NCBI GenBank assembly: GCA_945788625.1
Contig: CALZMQ010000014.1
Span: forward strand, 1-64,000
Reading direction: 5' to 3'
Source: an uncultured Woeseiaceae bacterium
GTDB lineage: Bacteria; Pseudomonadota; Gammaproteobacteria; Steroidobacterales; Woeseiaceae
DNA: 64,000 bases
Position numbers and translations under genes: made by a program. Positions within the stretch are counted from its first letter, which is position 1, and each line of letters opens with the position of its first letter. Positions 24,755-33,279 of the stretch are shown piece after piece. The notes under the pieces are model-generated. The model saw only the letters and a list, made by a program, of their open reading frames with translations, ran no database searches and was not told the DNA's origin.

Positions 24755-26374
24755 ATGGCGGCGACGACTCCAAGCACACTGCGCATCGGCTACCGGTACC
24801 GGCCAAACCGTCTGGCAGCGAGCTATGACGCGGTCGTCATCGGTTCCGGTATGGGCGGGCTCACTACCGCCGCCCTTTTGAGCGAACTCGGCTGGAAGGT
24901 CTGCGTTCTCGAGCAACACTACACGGCCGGCGGCTTCACCCACTCCTACGAGCGCAACGGCTACGAATGGGACGTGGGCGTTCATTACATTGGCGAGGTC
25001 GGCGCGCGCACGCGCTCGCGGCGCATGTTCGACTTCCTGTCCGACGAGCAGCTCGAATGGGCGCCGATGGACCCGGAGTACGATCGTTTCTACATCGGCG
25101 ACAAGGTCTTCAGCGCCCGGGCCGGCAAGCAGGAGTTCCGCGACAACCTGCTGCGGCAATTTCCCGACGAACAAGAGGCGATTGACAAGTACCTGGGCCT
25201 GCTCGCAGGCAGCGGCAGTGCGCTCTCGGCATTCGGCATGGGCCGCGCAATGAAGCCGTGGCAACAGTCTCTCGCGCAACCCTTCCTGGACTGGAAGACG
25301 CCGGACGTCTACTTCCGCAACACGTACGAGGTGCTGAGCGAGCTTACGGACGACCAGGACCTGATTGCCGTACTGTGCGGCCAATGGGGCGACATGGGCC
25401 TGCCTCCGAGGCAGTCGACCTTTCTCGTGCACGCGATGATCGCGCGCCATTACCTGTACGGAGGTTACTACCCGGTCGGCGGTGCATGGCGCATTGCCGA
25501 CACGATCATTCCGAAAATTCAGGCGGCGGGCGGCGAGGTGTTCACCTACGCGCGAGTAAGCCGGATCCTGGTCGAACACGGCAAGGTCAGCGGCGTGGAA
25601 ATGAAAGACGGTCATCGCATTGACTGCGAGCGGGTGATCTCCTCGGCTGGCGTCGACAACACGTTCAGGCATCTCCTGGCGAAAGATGTTGTAGAGAAAA
25701 GCGGTTATGAACACGATCTCCGGCAGGTTCAGCCGAGTTTCGCTCACCTGGGCGTGTACATCGGCCTGACCGGGACTGCGGAGGAACTCGGCCTGCCGAA
25801 AACCAATTTCTGGATCTACCCGGGCAATGACTACGATGCGGCTGTCGCCGCTTTCATGGACGACCCCGAGGCACCGTTTCCGGTCGTCTATATTTCGTTT
25901 CCGTCTGCCAAGGACCCGGATTACCTGAATCGCCACCCGGGCACGTCGACCATCGAGATCGTGGCGCCTGCCCCCTACGAGTGGTTCACGAAATGGCGAG
26001 AAAAGACCTGGGGCAAACGCGGCGACGACTATGAAGCCTTCAAGAATCAACTTGGTGAACGGCTCATGCGGGAGCTGTATGACAAGGTGCCGCAGATCGA
26101 GGGCAAGGTCGACTACTACGAAGTATCGACGCCGTTATCGACCGACTGGTTCGGCGGCTATCGGAACGGAGAGCTCTACGGGCTCGCACACACGCCGGAG
26201 CGCATGCAGCAGAAATGGCTGCGGCCGCGGACGCGTATACCGGGACTCTGGCTCACCGGCCAGGACGTACTGACCTGCGGCGTTACCGGGGCGATGATGG
26301 CCGGACTGCTGACGACGATGAGCATGGTCGGCGCGCGCAAGATGGCGCCACTGATGAAGCGAATCTACAACTAG
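24755..26374 (+). CDS. FAD-dependent oxidoreductase, phytoene desaturase/retinol saturase-like
   Basis: 539 residues. N-terminal dinucleotide-binding fold YDAVVIGSGMGGLTTAALLSELG (about 24-46), then VLEQHYTAGGFTHSYERNGYEWDVGVHYIG, the motif shared by carotenoid isomerases, phytoene desaturases and all-trans-retinol 13,14-reductases. PVGGAWRIADTIIP mid-chain and the C-terminal LWLTGQDVLTCGVTGAMMAG close the FAD site. Retinol-saturase-like bacterial homologues act on polyunsaturated isoprenoids or remain uncharacterised; no carotenoid genes are in the window. No signal peptide. Its stop overlaps that of the convergent universal stress gene by two bases. Confidence 0.8.
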   Translation: MAATTPSTLRIGYRYRPNRLAASYDAVVIGSGMGGLTTAALLSELGWKVCVLEQHYTAGGFTHSYERNGYEWDVGVHYIGEVGARTRSRRMFDFLSDEQLEWAPMDPEYDRFYIGDKVFSARAGKQEFRDNLLRQFPDEQEAIDKYLGLLAGSGSALSAFGMGRAMKPWQQSLAQPFLDWKTPDVYFRNTYEVLSELTDDQDLIAVLCGQWGDMGLPPRQSTFLVHAMIARHYLYGGYYPVGGAWRIADTIIPKIQAAGGEVFTYARVSRILVEHGKVSGVEMKDGHRIDCERVISSAGVDNTFRHLLAKDVVEKSGYEHDLRQVQPSFAHLGVYIGLTGTAEELGLPKTNFWIYPGNDYDAAVAAFMDDPEAPFPVVYISFPSAKDPDYLNRHPGTSTIEIVAPAPYEWFTKWREKTWGKRGDDYEAFKNQLGERLMRELYDKVPQIEGKVDYYEVSTPLSTDWFGGYRNGELYGLAHTPERMQQKWLRPRTRIPGLWLTGQDVLTCGVTGAMMAGLLTTMSMVGARKMAPLMKRIYN

Positions 26375-27282
26375 ACATGCACGATGAGCACGTCGCATGG
26401 CAGGTGGTCCAGCACCCTCGCCGCCGTCCTGCTGACGACACGTTTCTTTAGCCCGGAGCGCGCCAGCGCGCCCATCACCACGAGGCTTGCACCGCTCCCG
26501 CGCGCGAACGTCGGTAACAGCTCATGTGTGCGGCCGGGAAGCTGGTGTACGTCTTCTCCGGGAACGCCGCATTCATCGGCCAGCGTATCGAGAGCCTTCT
26601 GATGCTCCGCCTTGATCTTCTCGTCAAGATCGTCGACGGGCAGTTTCTTGTGCATGAAATTCCACGTCGCACGCGTGCCGATCTCCTCGAGCCGCTGGTA
26701 GGTGTGAATTACCACCACTTTGCCGTCGCATTTCCCGGCGATCGCCTGTCCGCTCTGTATGATCTTCCTGTCGAGGGCCGCCTCCTGGTCCTGCCTGTGC
26801 GTCGGGTCAACCGCGGCGACGATGACCGGCGGTTCCTTCCACGCCGTCGGCTTGACGAACCAGAGCGGGCGCTGGAGATCGCGAATCAACTGCCAGTCCG
26901 TGTGCGCAAGGGACGCACGCTCGGACGGGCTGTGGTAGTGCGTTCCCTTGACCACGAACAACGCATCGCAGGCCTCGGCTTTCGCGGCAATCATGTCGGC
27001 TTCGGGCCGCTCGTTCGAGGTGCTGGAATTGACCTTGACGCCGGCATCTTCCGCGACGAGCGCCAGCCGTTGCAGTACGGCTTCCTGCTCGTTGCGGACG
27101 CCGTCGGCGACCAGCTGCATCTCCGCGAAGTACACAAAACTCTCGCCGAGGTAGCTGACCACCGGCTCGTTGAGCACGAGCTCAAGGTCACAGTCGTACA
27201 GCTTCGCCAGCCAGGCGGCACGCGCAACGACATCTTCAGGGTAATTGTCCAGCTCAATGACACAAAGTACGGTGCGGCTCAT
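26371..27282 (-). CDS. Tandem universal stress protein (two UspA domains)
   Basis: 303 residues from the ATG at 27282 (MSRTVLCVIELD), which follows GAGGACGATGAA; an in-frame ATG at 27339 is less likely. Two UspA-like halves: about 1-145 and 146-303. The second begins PVIVAAVDPTHR and ends with GASLVVMGALARSGLKKRVVSRTAARVLDHLPCDVLIV, containing the G-X2-G-X9-G(S/T)-like ATP-binding region in altered form. This matches UspE-type proteins linked to stress survival and respiratory adaptation. It is leftward, monocistronic, and ends by overlapping the convergent oxidoreductase gene. Confidence 0.88.
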   Translation of the reverse strand: MSRTVLCVIELDNYPEDVVARAAWLAKLYDCDLELVLNEPVVSYLGESFVYFAEMQLVADGVRNEQEAVLQRLALVAEDAGVKVNSSTSNERPEADMIAAKAEACDALFVVKGTHYHSPSERASLAHTDWQLIRDLQRPLWFVKPTAWKEPPVIVAAVDPTHRQDQEAALDRKIIQSGQAIAGKCDGKVVVIHTYQRLEEIGTRATWNFMHKKLPVDDLDEKIKAEHQKALDTLADECGVPGEDVHQLPGRTHELLPTFARGSGASLVVMGALARSGLKKRVVSRTAARVLDHLPCDVLIVHV

Positions 27283-27478
27283 TTCATCGTCCTCGCAGCT
27301 GTGCAATCCAAGCGTAGCCGCAACGATGTCGGCTGGCACTTCGTATTACTACGCATTGATACCGCCCGCCAGATTCGCGAATTGCGTCGCCGTCCTGCAC
27401 CAATAACGCGGCGAAGTTTACTGCTATATTTGCGCACCGGTGGTATTTTCGTGCCTCTGCTTTACCTGGGTTGAATCG

Positions 27479-28066
27479 ATGCCATTACGCCAACCGCGTG
27501 TGTTTGCGGTCGTCCTTGCCGCCGGCCGCGCGTCGCGCTTTGGTGCAACCAAACAGGCGAAGGAACTGCATGGCGTACCGCTGGTGCGGCGTGCGGCGCT
27601 GGTGGCAAATGAAGTCTGCGGGGACCGTGTCATTGCGGTACTCGGGCACGATCGGGACAGCGTCCTCGCTGCCCTGGGTTCGCAACGAGTGTTCATCGTC
27701 ATCAATGAGGCCTACCGCGACGGCATGGGAACGAGCATTGCCGCCGCTGCACGCGTTTGCAGCGAACGTGCGGACGCCATACTGCTCCTGTTGGCCGACC
27801 AGCCGCTGGTCACTGCGGAACATCTGCAGATGTTGGTGGACACCTGGTCCGGCGCCGAAGACGAGATCGTTGCAAGCGCTTACGAGGGCTCACAGGGACC
27901 GCCCGTACTGTTGCCCGTCGCGACATTTGACGAACTGGAGCTGCTTGATGGCGACACGGGCGCCCGCGCGCTGCTGGACGATGTTCGATTTCACGTGGTG
28001 ACCGTACCGTTCGAGGCCGCGGCGACCGATATCGATACGCCGGCGGATCTAGACGCGCTGACTTAA
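27479..28066 (+). CDS. MobA/MocA-like nucleotidyltransferase (molybdenum cofactor cytidylyltransferase-like)
   Basis: 195 residues from the ATG at 27479; the Shine-Dalgarno is weak and a TTG at 27472 is possible. The NTP-transferase fold opens with FAVVLAAGRASRFGATKQ (nucleotide-binding LAAGxSxRxGxxK), then GMGTSIAAAARVC and ILLLLADQPLVTAEHL (metal-binding Asp) and ends DIDTPADLDAL. This is the MocA type, which makes molybdopterin cytosine dinucleotide for xanthine-oxidase-family enzymes. The convergent xdhC gene overlaps its end, supporting a shared role in molybdenum hydroxylase maturation, although no molybdenum hydroxylase gene is present here. Confidence 0.85.
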   Translation: MPLRQPRVFAVVLAAGRASRFGATKQAKELHGVPLVRRAALVANEVCGDRVIAVLGHDRDSVLAALGSQRVFIVINEAYRDGMGTSIAAAARVCSERADAILLLLADQPLVTAEHLQMLVDTWSGAEDEIVASAYEGSQGPPVLLPVATFDELELLDGDTGARALLDDVRFHVVTVPFEAAATDIDTPADLDALT

Positions 28067-29083
28067 GTACAGCTGCATGCCCGCGACAATCTCCAATGCA
28101 ATTGCCGCCGGACCCGTTCCGCCGAGTTCGATACCTGCCGGTCCGTGCAGACGGCCCTCCAGGGCGGCGGCGAGATCACCGAGGTCGCCCATCAGCCTCC
28201 GGCGCCTGCCGGCGGGACCGAGCAAGCCGATGTAGCCCACGCGCGAATCGGCAAGTTGTTGCAGGTAGGCACGATCACTGACCAGGTGATGGCTCATGAC
28301 GATCGCCATATCGAATGCATCCAGGTCGAGATGCGCATTCACTTCATCCGCCGGCACGCTCAGTATCGCTGTCGCATCCGGCAATGCGCGGGCGTCGATA
28401 TAAGCCGGCCGGTGATCGGTAACCGTGCATCGCCACCCGAGCTCGCACGCGATCTTGACGACCGGTTCGCAATCGAGCCCGGCCCCGAGAACCAGCAGCG
28501 CCGGTGACGGCATGACCGGCGAGTACAGGATGCTGCAGGCACCGTCCGCAGTCTGTATGTCGCGCAAACCCGCCGACGCGTTATCCTTCCACTCCCGCAC
28601 GATTGAGTGTGCCGGCTCCTCGCCGGGAGCCGGCATATCGCCGTTTCGTATGATGGCTGACGCTCCGGCCTCGATCGCCGCAGATTCGGAGCGGATAACC
28701 GTGGCGAGCACAGCCGGCGTGCCGCCGTTCAGGATTTCCGCGATGGCCGCAAACGGCCGGTACGCCTCCTCAGGCAGTAATGGTTGCAGCAGGACATTCA
28801 TGCTGCCGTCGCAGCCGACACCGAGCCCCCAAAGCTCATCGTCGGCACCGAGGTCGTAGGTCGCGGTTTGCGCCGTGCCGGTTTCGATCACCTGTCGTGC
28901 ACGCTCGACCAGATCGCCTTCGAGGCAGCCTCCCGACAACATGCCGCAAAAATTGCCGTCGGCGTCGATGATCATCCGCCCGCCCGCCTTGCTGTAAGTC
29001 GAGCCCGCGGTATTGAACACGGTCACCAGAACGAGCGCCTGGCCTCGCGATTCCCTTTCCTTGAAAAATTCGTACAGGCGCAT
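28049..29083 (-). CDS. xdhC: XdhC/CoxI-family molybdenum hydroxylase maturation factor
   Basis: 344 residues. N-terminal XdhC/CoxI domain with VTVFNTAGSTYSKAGGRMII and the conserved Cys-bearing CGMLSGGCLEGDLVERA; C-terminal Rossmann domain with LLVLGAGLDCEPVVKIA, TVTDHRPAYID and IGLLGPAGRRRRL. XdhC binds molybdenum cofactor and inserts its sulfurated form into xanthine dehydrogenase-like enzymes. It ends inside the convergent mocA-like gene (18-base overlap) and starts 3 bases after the TauE-like gene on the same strand, so the pair TauE-XdhC is likely one transcript. The target enzyme is unknown. Confidence 0.9.
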   Translation of the reverse strand: MRLYEFFKERESRGQALVLVTVFNTAGSTYSKAGGRMIIDADGNFCGMLSGGCLEGDLVERARQVIETGTAQTATYDLGADDELWGLGVGCDGSMNVLLQPLLPEEAYRPFAAIAEILNGGTPAVLATVIRSESAAIEAGASAIIRNGDMPAPGEEPAHSIVREWKDNASAGLRDIQTADGACSILYSPVMPSPALLVLGAGLDCEPVVKIACELGWRCTVTDHRPAYIDARALPDATAILSVPADEVNAHLDLDAFDMAIVMSHHLVSDRAYLQQLADSRVGYIGLLGPAGRRRRLMGDLGDLAAALEGRLHGPAGIELGGTGPAAIALEIVAGMQLYLSQRV

Positions 29084-29086
29084 GAT

Positions 29087-29815
29087 TCAGGCGGCCAGGC
29101 CGACGTACAGCAAGCGCAGTGCCGTTACCGTGACCAGGGATTTGAATGCGAATCGGAACAGCGCCTCCGATATTCGATCGATTACCATTTTTCCGACCCA
29201 GGTTCCCAGGAAAGCCGCCAGCAACGAAAACACGATGATCTCAAGGTATGGCAGGTAGTCAAACCCGTTGATCGCATACCCCGAGATCTTGAAGATGCCC
29301 ATGCCCGTGAGACAGGCCGCCATCGTACCGACAACGTCCCGCCTCCCGAGTTTCGTATGCAGGATAACGGCGTGCAACAGCGCGCCGTAGGCGAACAAGG
29401 TCGAGAACAGGGAATGAATGAAGCCAACAATAGCCCAGGGATGCCTCAGCTTCGGACGCCAGCTGACGCCCGGCAACCAGATCGCGATCAGCATGACGAT
29501 ACTGATCGCGGTCGCTATCAAACGTTCCGGCAACTCGACGTAAAGACGGGCGCCAATCGCCACGGCGAAAATACTGCCAACGAGAAAGGGCCCGGCGATC
29601 TTCCAGTCGATGTTGCCCCGGAAAAGCACCGCACGAGCCGACGTGGAGCCGATGAGCAGCGTCGAATGAATCGGAACGATAGCGGCAACCGGCAGAACGG
29701 TGCTGGTCACGGCGAGTATGATCATGGCACCGCCCGCCGCGAATGCCGCGTTGCACAGTGCGGCAAAGAAGCTGCCGGCCACGATGATATACAAGGAGGT
29801 GTCGACGTCGAGCAT
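29087..29815 (-). CDS. TauE/SafE-family membrane permease
   Basis: 242 residues, nearly all hydrophobic, with about seven to eight predicted membrane helices. The N-terminal AALCNAAFAAGGAMIILAVTS and the mid-chain PIHSTLLIGSTSARAVLFRG are the duplicated G-x-G/A-rich motifs of the TauE/SafE fold. Members export sulfite, sulfoacetate or related organosulfur anions, although many are uncharacterised. Here it precedes xdhC by 3 bases; because XdhC handles sulfurated molybdenum cofactor, a sulfur link is conceivable but not shown. The start ATG (MLDVDTSLY) is accepted for lack of a better candidate. Confidence 0.82.
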   Translation of the reverse strand: MLDVDTSLYIIVAGSFFAALCNAAFAAGGAMIILAVTSTVLPVAAIVPIHSTLLIGSTSARAVLFRGNIDWKIAGPFLVGSIFAVAIGARLYVELPERLIATAISIVMLIAIWLPGVSWRPKLRHPWAIVGFIHSLFSTLFAYGALLHAVILHTKLGRRDVVGTMAACLTGMGIFKISGYAINGFDYLPYLEIIVFSLLAAFLGTWVGKMVIDRISEALFRFAFKSLVTVTALRLLYVGLAA

Positions 29816-29910
29816 GCCTTAGCTTAGCCGATAGGAAATTTCCGGGCGCCAATTATCGACCCGGTGGCAGGCCTTGTCTCTGCATCGATGGCGAATGTTG
29901 GAAGCACTGA

Positions 29911-29939
29911 TTGAGTTTCCGGGACAATCCGTGTACTAG
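29911..29939 (+). promoter_or_regulatory. Putative sigma-70-type promoter for the DUF5916 gene
   Basis: TTGAGT at 29911-29916 and TACTAG at 29934-29939 are separated by exactly 17 bases and sit 33 bases before the proposed TTG start at 29973. Each hexamer matches the consensus at about four of six positions. It is the best candidate in the 157-base gap between this gene and the divergent TauE-like gene. Confidence 0.35.
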
Positions 29940-29972
29940 ACTGCGTTCACCTGGAACTTTTGGACTTGCCGC

Positions 29973-32177
29973 TTGAACGGGACACTCTTGCTCCTGGTGG
30001 CGTTTTTCCTGTCGACCGGTGCGTACGCACAGTCCGCGGAACGCCCCCTCACGCCGCCGCAAATGAACGCCGGCAGGTTGTCCGCCACGCCTGACATTGA
30101 CGGGCGAGTACTCGACGACGACGCCTGGTCCGGACTGGTTCCCGGCAGCGGCTTCTGGCAGGTGCAACCGAATGACGGTCAGCCGGCAACGCAAAAGACG
30201 GAGGTCTTCGTCGGCTACACCGACACGGCGCTTTACATCGGTGTCATCGCGCGTGACGACAACCCCGAAGACATCATCGTCTCCGACAGTCGCCGGGACT
30301 CGAGCCTCAGCGATACCGATGCGTTTCTCGTCGTCATCGACGGCCTGCTGGACCGTCAGAACGGCTACGTGTTCGGTACCAATGCGGCCGGCATGGAATA
30401 CGACGGGCAGGTTACCAGGGAAGGTTCCGGCGACAATTTCGGTTCCGGTGGCGGCGGTTTCAACCTGAACTGGGATGGCGCGTGGTCGGTCAGATCGAGG
30501 ATCACCGCGATCGGCTGGAGCGCGGAATTCGAGATTCCGTTTCGCACATTGCGTTACGGGACCGACGCGTCACAGACCTGGGGCATCAATTTTCAACGCA
30601 TCATCCGGCGCAACAACGAAATTGCCTATTGGGCGCCGCTGGAACGCAACCGCAACCTGTACCGGGTGTCGGAAGCCGGGACATTGCACGGTGTCGAGCC
30701 CCCTGCGCAGCGCAACCTCAAGATAACGCCGTACATGCTGGGTCGGGCGCGGCGCGGTGGCGCGGTGACGGGCACGGACAGCGACGCCGAAGCCGGTCTC
30801 GACGTGAAGTACTCGGTGACCCCCAGCCTGACGCTCGACCTGACCTACAACACGGACTTCGCGCAGGTGGAAGCCGACGAACAGCAGGTCAACCTCGACA
30901 GGTTCAACCTGTTCTTCCCGGAAAAACGTCCGTTCTTCCTCGAGAACGCCGGCCAGTTCTCGGTCGGCAACGGCGAGGAAGTCGAGATGTTTTTCAGCCG
31001 CCGGATCGGCATCGGCGTGGACGGTAATCCAATTCCCGTGCAGGGCGGTGCACGCCTGTCCGGCAAGGTCGGCGAAAAGACCAATTTAGGGCTCCTGTAC
31101 ATGGGCACGGAAGCCGTCTCGGGCACTGCACCAGCCAACCGGTTTGCCGTATTGAGGGCCAACCGGGAGTTGCCGAACCGGTCCTCGATCGGCGCCATTT
31201 TCGTCAATCGTGACGGCGACGGTTCGCACCTGGTCCCGGCGAGCGACGACTACAACCGCACCTGGGCCGTCGACGGTCGATGGGGCGTGGGCGACAATCT
31301 ACTGGTCGAGGGCTGGGCGGCGAAGACGACGACTCCGGGACGCGCAGGCAGGGACGACGCGTTTTCGCTGAAAGCCGATTACAGCTCGGCAAAGTGGGCG
31401 ATGAGCGCGCACTACACGGAGGTTGGCGGGGACTTCAACCCGGAAATCGGTTTCCTGGCCCGCACCGACTACCGGAAGACACGGCTGTTTCTGCTGCGTC
31501 GTGTGCGGCCCGACGACTTGTGGGGATTGCTCGAGGTTCGGCCGCACGTCTCGTACACGGGCTTCTGGAAATTCGACGGCTTCCAGGAGACCGGTTTCCT
31601 GCACCTCGACACGCACTGGGAGTTCAAGACCAGCGCAGAAGTGCACACGGGGGTCAACTTCACGCGTGCCGGTGTAATCGACGCGTTCGAAATCGTCGAC
31701 GGCGTAGTGATACCGCCCGGCACCTACGATCATTCGGAAGTCGCGCTCGGCTATTTCACCGACGGATCCAGGCCGCTGAGTTTTTCGGCGCGCGCTGTGG
31801 TCGGGGGTCGCTTCGGCGGCGATCGCGTGTCCATCTCGCCAGCAGTCAGCTTTCGCGTCGGCGAGACCTTTCGCTCCGAACTCTCGGTCAACTACAACGA
31901 TTTCGACCTGCCGGTACCGAACGGTGACTTCAGCGCAAACCTGGCGCGGTTGCGCCTGTCGTACTCGTTCACGCCCAAGATGCAGATTCAGACCCTGATC
32001 CAGTACAACGACACGAGCGACCAGCTTGGCACCAACGTGCGGTTCTCCTGGCTGCGAACGGGGAATTCGGGCTTATACGTCGTCTACAACGAAGTCGACG
32101 AGCGCGCTGCAGGAGCGCCGCCGAGAGGCCGCGAGTTCATTCTCAAGTACAGTTATATATTCGACGTATTCAATTAG
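29973..32177 (+). CDS. DUF5916 outer-membrane-like protein with CBM9-type N-terminal domain
   Basis: 734 residues from a TTG start, giving a proper signal peptide (NGTLLLLVAFFLSTGAYAQ). Residues about 35-215 form a carbohydrate-binding-family-9-like beta-sandwich (PDIDGRVLDDDAWSG, VFVGYTDTALYIGVIARD, ITAIGWSAEFEIPFRTLRY). The rest is DUF5916: NLDRFNLFFPEKRPFFLENAGQF and FFSRRIGI are its hallmark, followed by beta-barrel-like strands and a final aromatic residue. Members are abundant in marine bacteria and often lie near peptidases or glycan genes; function is unknown. Surface or outer-membrane location is inferred from the barrel pattern. No in-frame ATG gives a comparable signal peptide. Confidence 0.82.
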   Translation: MNGTLLLLVAFFLSTGAYAQSAERPLTPPQMNAGRLSATPDIDGRVLDDDAWSGLVPGSGFWQVQPNDGQPATQKTEVFVGYTDTALYIGVIARDDNPEDIIVSDSRRDSSLSDTDAFLVVIDGLLDRQNGYVFGTNAAGMEYDGQVTREGSGDNFGSGGGGFNLNWDGAWSVRSRITAIGWSAEFEIPFRTLRYGTDASQTWGINFQRIIRRNNEIAYWAPLERNRNLYRVSEAGTLHGVEPPAQRNLKITPYMLGRARRGGAVTGTDSDAEAGLDVKYSVTPSLTLDLTYNTDFAQVEADEQQVNLDRFNLFFPEKRPFFLENAGQFSVGNGEEVEMFFSRRIGIGVDGNPIPVQGGARLSGKVGEKTNLGLLYMGTEAVSGTAPANRFAVLRANRELPNRSSIGAIFVNRDGDGSHLVPASDDYNRTWAVDGRWGVGDNLLVEGWAAKTTTPGRAGRDDAFSLKADYSSAKWAMSAHYTEVGGDFNPEIGFLARTDYRKTRLFLLRRVRPDDLWGLLEVRPHVSYTGFWKFDGFQETGFLHLDTHWEFKTSAEVHTGVNFTRAGVIDAFEIVDGVVIPPGTYDHSEVALGYFTDGSRPLSFSARAVVGGRFGGDRVSISPAVSFRVGETFRSELSVNYNDFDLPVPNGDFSANLARLRLSYSFTPKMQIQTLIQYNDTSDQLGTNVRFSWLRTGNSGLYVVYNEVDERAAGAPPRGREFILKYSYIFDVFN

Positions 32178-32186
32178 CAGGATTCG

Positions 32187-32414
32187 TCAGGATTCCTGCG
32201 ACTCGTCTTGCCGGGTTTCTTCGGCCTTGCTGCGATGACGGTTGCGCCATGTCCTTACGGTGATCGACGCAAGTATGGAGACCAGGCCGACGGCAAGGTA
32301 TGTCGGACCCATCTGGGCATCAACGCCTATATAAAGCACACCGAGGATGAATGTCACGCCAATGACCGCATACAGTGTGGGTAGTGCTTTGTAGACCGGT
32401 GTCGGCAACCACAT
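32187..32414 (-). CDS. Small two-helix membrane protein, unrecognised
   Basis: 75 residues from the ATG at 32414 (MWLPTPVYKALPTLY), eight bases after GAGAG; an alternative GTG at 32429 adds five residues but lacks a ribosome-binding site. Two hydrophobic segments (about 12-27 and 35-52) are followed by a basic then acidic soluble tail (RTWRNRHRSKAEETRQDE). I do not recognise the family. Upstream lie a Fur-like and a CRP/FNR-like site, hinting at regulation by iron or energy state. The gene downstream on the other strand ends 10 bases away. Confidence 0.6.
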   Translation of the reverse strand: MWLPTPVYKALPTLYAVIGVTFILGVLYIGVDAQMGPTYLAVGLVSILASITVRTWRNRHRSKAEETRQDESQES

Positions 32415-32435
32415 ATTTTCTACTCTCACGCTTGG

Positions 32436-32450
32436 ACATAATGATTATCA
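32436..32450 (-). promoter_or_regulatory. Fur-like 7-1-7 operator
   Basis: On the minus strand the 15 bases read TGATAATCATTATGT, matching the classical 7-1-7 Fur consensus TGATAATNATTATCA at all but the last two positions. It ends 22 bases before the preferred start of the small membrane-protein gene. Bioinformatic match only. Confidence 0.4.
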
Positions 32451-32479
32451 ACATCTTATTTGGCGCGGACAAGGGCTTG

Positions 32480-32495
32480 TGTGACTGACATCACG
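32480..32495. promoter_or_regulatory. CRP-like site (one mismatch)
   Basis: TGTGA-N6-TCACG matches the CRP consensus TGTGA-N6-TCACA except for the last base. It lies between the small membrane-protein gene and the 3' end of the hemolysin III gene, about 66 bases before the former's start. Confidence 0.3.
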
Positions 32496-32520
32496 AATTG
32501 CCGCTTTTGCGCATCGGCAC

Positions 32521-33198
32521 TCAGACGGGCAGATTAACCGGCAATACATGCCAGACGACGCCGAGAAAGTGACAGGCGCCACCACCGAGCACGAACAGGT
32601 GCCAGACCGCGTGATTGAACGGCACCCTGTCGGCGACGTAGAAAACGGCACCGACTGAATAACAAATGCCGCCGGCAACCAGCCACGCCATGCCGTTGGC
32701 GCCGATGGCCTCAGCCATTTGCGGCGCGGCCAGCACGATGAGCCACCCCATGGCCAGGTAGCTGGCAAGTGCCACTTTCGGGAACCGGTGCCGCAGCCAG
32801 AGTTTCTTGACGATCCCGGCTGTCGCGAGCGCCCAGATCGTACCGAACAGCCACCAGCCCGTGTTGGTTCTCATGGCGACGAGCAGGAACGGCGTGTAAG
32901 TGCCCGCTATCAGGAGGTATATCGCGCAGTGATCCAGCAATTTGAAGATCTCGCGATGGCGCGATGCATACATCCCGTGATAGACGGTGGACGCGAGAAA
33001 CAGCGCAATCAGCGTCGCGCCGTAGATCGAACTGGCCACGATTCGCCACGGGTCAGCTGCACTGATCGAAAGGTACAGCATCCACGACAATCCCAGGATA
33101 CTCAGCAACGCGCCGAAGCCGTGCGTGGTCGCATGCACGATTTCTTCGCGCACGCTGTACTTGGATAGGGTCGTATTGTCCACCATCACCCGCATCAT
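32521..33198 (-). CDS. Hemolysin III/PAQR-family membrane protein (TrhA-like)
   Basis: 225 residues with seven predicted helices. PAQR landmarks are present: the N-terminal EEIVHATTHGFGALLS, FLASTVYHGMYASRHREIFKLLDHCAIYLLIAGTYTPF (Ser, His and Asp of the metal site), and the C-terminal FNHAVWHLFVLGGGACHFLGV with two His ligands. Bacterial members (YqfA/TrhA) influence membrane energetics or lipid homeostasis; the name hemolysin comes from heterologous assays. The start has three clustered Met codons (33198, 33195, 33186), and none has a strong ribosome-binding site, so the N-terminus is uncertain by a few residues. Confidence 0.88.
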   Translation of the reverse strand: MMRVMVDNTTLSKYSVREEIVHATTHGFGALLSILGLSWMLYLSISAADPWRIVASSIYGATLIALFLASTVYHGMYASRHREIFKLLDHCAIYLLIAGTYTPFLLVAMRTNTGWWLFGTIWALATAGIVKKLWLRHRFPKVALASYLAMGWLIVLAAPQMAEAIGANGMAWLVAGGICYSVGAVFYVADRVPFNHAVWHLFVLGGGACHFLGVVWHVLPVNLPV

Positions 33199-33279
33199 AC
33201 GCAGGCGTGTCCGTTAGCGATTGCCATTTCGCGCCAATCGCAGCAAGCGTTAGAATCAACTTCTGGTATCGAAGAGGAA

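Noticed and set aside
24443..26050. Long minus-strand open frame (535 codons) opposite the amidohydrolase and oxidoreductase genes
   Set aside because: Spans two real genes on the other strand and has no recognisable domains or ribosome-binding site.
28784..29827. Plus-strand open frame (347 codons) opposite xdhC and the TauE-like gene
   Set aside because: Low-complexity charged translation without motifs; both minus-strand genes are well supported.
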